Shown here: one piece after another, positions 62,048-64,000 of the stretch
Layout of the letters: the number at the start of each line of letters is the position of its first letter
Position numbering within the stretch: position 1 is the first letter of the stretch
Source of the DNA: Myxococcales bacterium
GTDB lineage: Bacteria; Myxococcota_A; Polyangia; Polyangiales; JADJMO01
Direction of reading: 5' to 3'
Length of the DNA: 64,000 nucleotides
Assembly: GCA_016709545.1 (NCBI GenBank)
Contig: JADJMO010000038.1
Span: forward strand, 1-64,000
Translations under genes and position numbers: made by a program
Notes under the pieces: generated by a model
The model's database searches: none
Told to the model about the DNA's origin: nothing
Seen by the model: only the letters and a program-made list of their open reading frames with translations

Positions 62048-64000
62048 TCAGCCGGGCCGGCCAGTCTGCCTCTGGATCGCTCGCCCGAGATTCACCACCT
62101 GCACACTCCCCGCCGCCAGGCTCCGCATCGTCTCCCCCTCCTTCGGCATCTCGTCCTCCCCGAGGTAGTCCTCCGGCCGGCAGGTCAGCACCACGACCTG
62201 CGTGGCCGTCGCCGTCTCCCGCAGTGCTCGCCGAAACCACTCCAGGCGCGCGGGATCCGTGTGCACCAGGTGGTCGTCGAGCAGCAGCGTGGCCTTCAGG
62301 TGGCGAGCGATCGCCAGCCGCAGCAGCGTGGCCAGCTGGTCCTTCGTCCCGACCGACAGCGCCTCCAGCACCTCCGCCGCCGCGGCCTTCGCGAACCCGC
62401 CGACCCCCGTCGTCTGCAGGTGCGGGTCGATCTCCACCGCGCCGTATCGCTGCCCGGTCAGCTCCGCGAGCCGCTCCGTCACGGGCGCTGCCAGGGCGCG
62501 GCCGAGGTGCGTGCCCTCCGTCTTCTCCACCTCGCGCAACGTGTCCCGCAGCAGTTGCCAAGCCTGCGCGTCGAGATCGATGCTCGCCGAGCGCCTTTTG
62601 GCCAGCTCCAGCGCGTCGGTCACCCGGGTCAGCTCCTCGCGGAGCGGCGCACCGCCGACGCGCTGCAGGGCGCCCTCGGCCTGATCGAGCTCCCGCGTGA
62701 GGCTGACCAGATCGCGATCCGCCCGCTGGAGACGTTCCTCCGCCACCAGCACCTCTGCCTCCGTGCCGACGTCTTCCGACAGGACCGTCAGCGCCTCCCG
62801 GCACTGGGTGACGCGCGCCTGCAACGCCGGCCGATCTCCCTTCTCGACCTGGCTCGTACGCTCGAGCACGAGCCCTTGGCTCCTGTCGTGCTCACTGCGC
62901 GCGTCGTCTCGCGCCTTCTGACAGACGAGGACCTTGCCGTGCGCCGACTCGCGCGCCGCGACCGCGACCGCGACAGTCTTCTCGACCACCGCCAGCTGCT
63001 CCTGCGCGGCAGCCAATGTCTGCCGGAGTGCCTCCTGCAACGCAGCGCGCTTCGGCTCGATCGCGGCCAGCGCCTGCACGATCTCCGCGAGCTCCCGTGC
63101 TGCACGCCCCGGCTCCGCGACGGGCGGCAATGCCTCGACGGCCGCCCTGGCCTGCTTGGCCTCGAGCGCCTTGAGGTCGCGAACGCGAACGGCCTCGGCG
63201 GCAGCAGCCTTCGCCGCCTCCACCTGCTTCTTCGCCGCATCCCCCCGCTGTTGCGCTGGAACCTCCCACTGCTCCCCGAACTCCGCGAACGCGGCGGCCA
63301 GCACCCGGCGGTCGTGACCTTCGAGGGCCTTCTCCCTGCTGGGCGCGAGCTGCGCCACGCGCTTCAGCTCTTCCGCCCGGGCCGCGCCCTGTCGCGCCTG
63401 TTCGCGGAGCGTGCGAAGTTTCTCCGTCAGACCGCGACGCCATTCGGTGGCCTGCTCCCCTTCGAGGATCCGAGCATCGAGTTCCTGGACCGTCGTCACC
63501 CCGGCGGCGGCCAGCACCGGCGCGGCCTCGTCTTCCCAGCGCGCGCGCAGCGTGGCCGCTTGCTTGCGCGCGTCGGCACCCCCCACCTCGATCTCGAGGT
63601 CGACGACGTTGGCGATCCGCAGCTCCAGCTTGCGGTCCGCCTCGAGCACCACAGGGTCCACGACCTTCCCGTGGTCCGCGGTCTTCCCGTCCGTCGTGGA
63701 CGACAACCCGATGGCCTTGCGCGGTCGGATCCGCACCTCGACGCCACCGCCGAGTGCGGCTTCGGCCGCCAGCAGCTTGCGCTCGAGCGCGCGCACCGCA
63801 GCGAGCTGCTCACGTGTCGGCACAGCCCGGGCCTCGCCGATCGAGCCGAGCGCTGCCTCCGCCTCGCCCGCCTGCTCGTCGATCGTGCTGGCCTCCCCGA
63901 CGAGCTTCGCTGCCTTCTTCTCGGCCGCATCAGCCTCTTGCCACTTGCCGAAGGCGAAGACTCCTTCCGCACGCCGCGCCCCTTCCGCACGCGCGACCGC
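62048..64000 (-). CDS. SMC/RecF-like coiled-coil ATPase, N-terminus off the right edge
   Basis: At least 650 residues are seen. The visible part is a long Ala/Glu/Arg coiled coil interrupted by a short hinge-like stretch, then an ABC ATPase C-lobe: signature VLEALSVGTKDQLATLLRLA, Walker B LKATLLLDDHLVHTDPARL, and a D/H-loop region QVVVLTCRPEDYLGE. The Walker A half must lie beyond base 64000. Such RecN/SbcC/YhaN-like ATPases act in DNA repair or in defence. Its place after Gabija-like genes suggests defence. Partner genes cannot be seen. Confidence 0.75.
   Translation of the reverse strand, partial: AVARAEGARRAEGVFAFGKWQEADAAEKKAAKLVGEASTIDEQAGEAEAALGSIGEARAVPTREQLAAVRALERKLLAAEAALGGGVEVRIRPRKAIGLSSTTDGKTADHGKVVDPVVLEADRKLELRIANVVDLEIEVGGADARKQAATLRARWEDEAAPVLAAAGVTTVQELDARILEGEQATEWRRGLTEKLRTLREQARQGAARAEELKRVAQLAPSREKALEGHDRRVLAAAFAEFGEQWEVPAQQRGDAAKKQVEAAKAAAAEAVRVRDLKALEAKQARAAVEALPPVAEPGRAARELAEIVQALAAIEPKRAALQEALRQTLAAAQEQLAVVEKTVAVAVAARESAHGKVLVCQKARDDARSEHDRSQGLVLERTSQVEKGDRPALQARVTQCREALTVLSEDVGTEAEVLVAEERLQRADRDLVSLTRELDQAEGALQRVGGAPLREELTRVTDALELAKRRSASIDLDAQAWQLLRDTLREVEKTEGTHLGRALAAPVTERLAELTGQRYGAVEIDPHLQTTGVGGFAKAAAAEVLEALSVGTKDQLATLLRLAIARHLKATLLLDDHLVHTDPARLEWFRRALRETATATQVVVLTCRPEDYLGEDEMPKEGETMRSLAAGSVQVVNLGRAIQRQTGRPG

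Overview
The window is about 70% GC and reads as a chromosomal segment of a myxobacterium-like bacterium (Myxococcota, formerly Deltaproteobacteria). The evidence is the very large number of lipoproteins, a Myxococcus-type cysteine-rich repeat protein, an FHA-Ser/Thr kinase, receiver-like regulators, and many c-type cytochromes. The taxon is inferred from gene content only. At least fifteen genes carry one- or two-base reading-frame breaks, several in G or C runs, while the 11.8-25 kb region is clean. This looks more like uncorrected long-read indels than decay, so broken genes are given as single loci spanning both frames.

Layout. (1) 1-7.1 kb: a minus-strand iron-associated run of DUF1111 di-heme oxidoreductase, imelysin, ferritin-like lipoprotein and P460-like cytochrome. 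A Fur-box-like dyad precedes its first gene and a second precedes the divergent gene at 6493. A MarR regulator with a perfect palindromic operator and a cytochrome c'-like lipoprotein lie between them. (2) 7.3-19.6 kb: a coherent cluster that looks inserted. It contains GTP-type PEP carboxykinase with a methyltransferase, a divergent sigma-54 activator, a universal stress protein, then a tightly overlapping operon for an energy-converting complex (HyfB, C, E, F, G and a fused HyfH-HyfI) ending in a second, paralogous methyltransferase. The large subunit lacks the [NiFe] cysteine pairs, so this is predicted to be a hydrogenase-related (Ehr-type) complex and not a hydrogenase.

(3) 19.6-25.3 kb: the MbnH/MbnP 'metallo-mystery' pair, further secreted lipoproteins and a CcmH-like cytochrome c maturation protein. 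(4) 25.3-36.2 kb: a diguanylate cyclase-hemerythrin, two convergent paralogous receiver-like proteins, a truncated hemoglobin, an FHA-kinase, a Sel1-like lipoprotein, an alpha-dioxygenase-like heme peroxidase and a peroxiredoxin. (5) 36.2-47.9 kb: tandem paralogous lipoproteins of unknown function, a MarR/glycosyltransferase divergent pair with an operator palindrome, a PAS-STAS protein, a DMT transporter with a histidine-rich tail, an octaheme nitrite reductase-like cytochrome, and a CPA2 antiporter operon. (6) 48-53.7 kb: the Tol-Pal operon transcribed pal-tolQ-tolR-tolA-tolB, a DUF302 protein and Lnt.

(7) 53.8-64 kb: small unknown or immunity-like genes, then a tRNA 3'-end-like remnant that may be an attachment site. 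It is followed by a Gabija-like defence pair: an OLD-type ATPase-TOPRIM protein split by an in-frame TGA exactly between its domains, and a UvrD-like helicase. A propeller-like lipoprotein, a DUF2185 protein and an SMC/RecF-like ATPase running off the right edge complete the window. No rRNA, intact tRNA, CRISPR array or transposase was seen.
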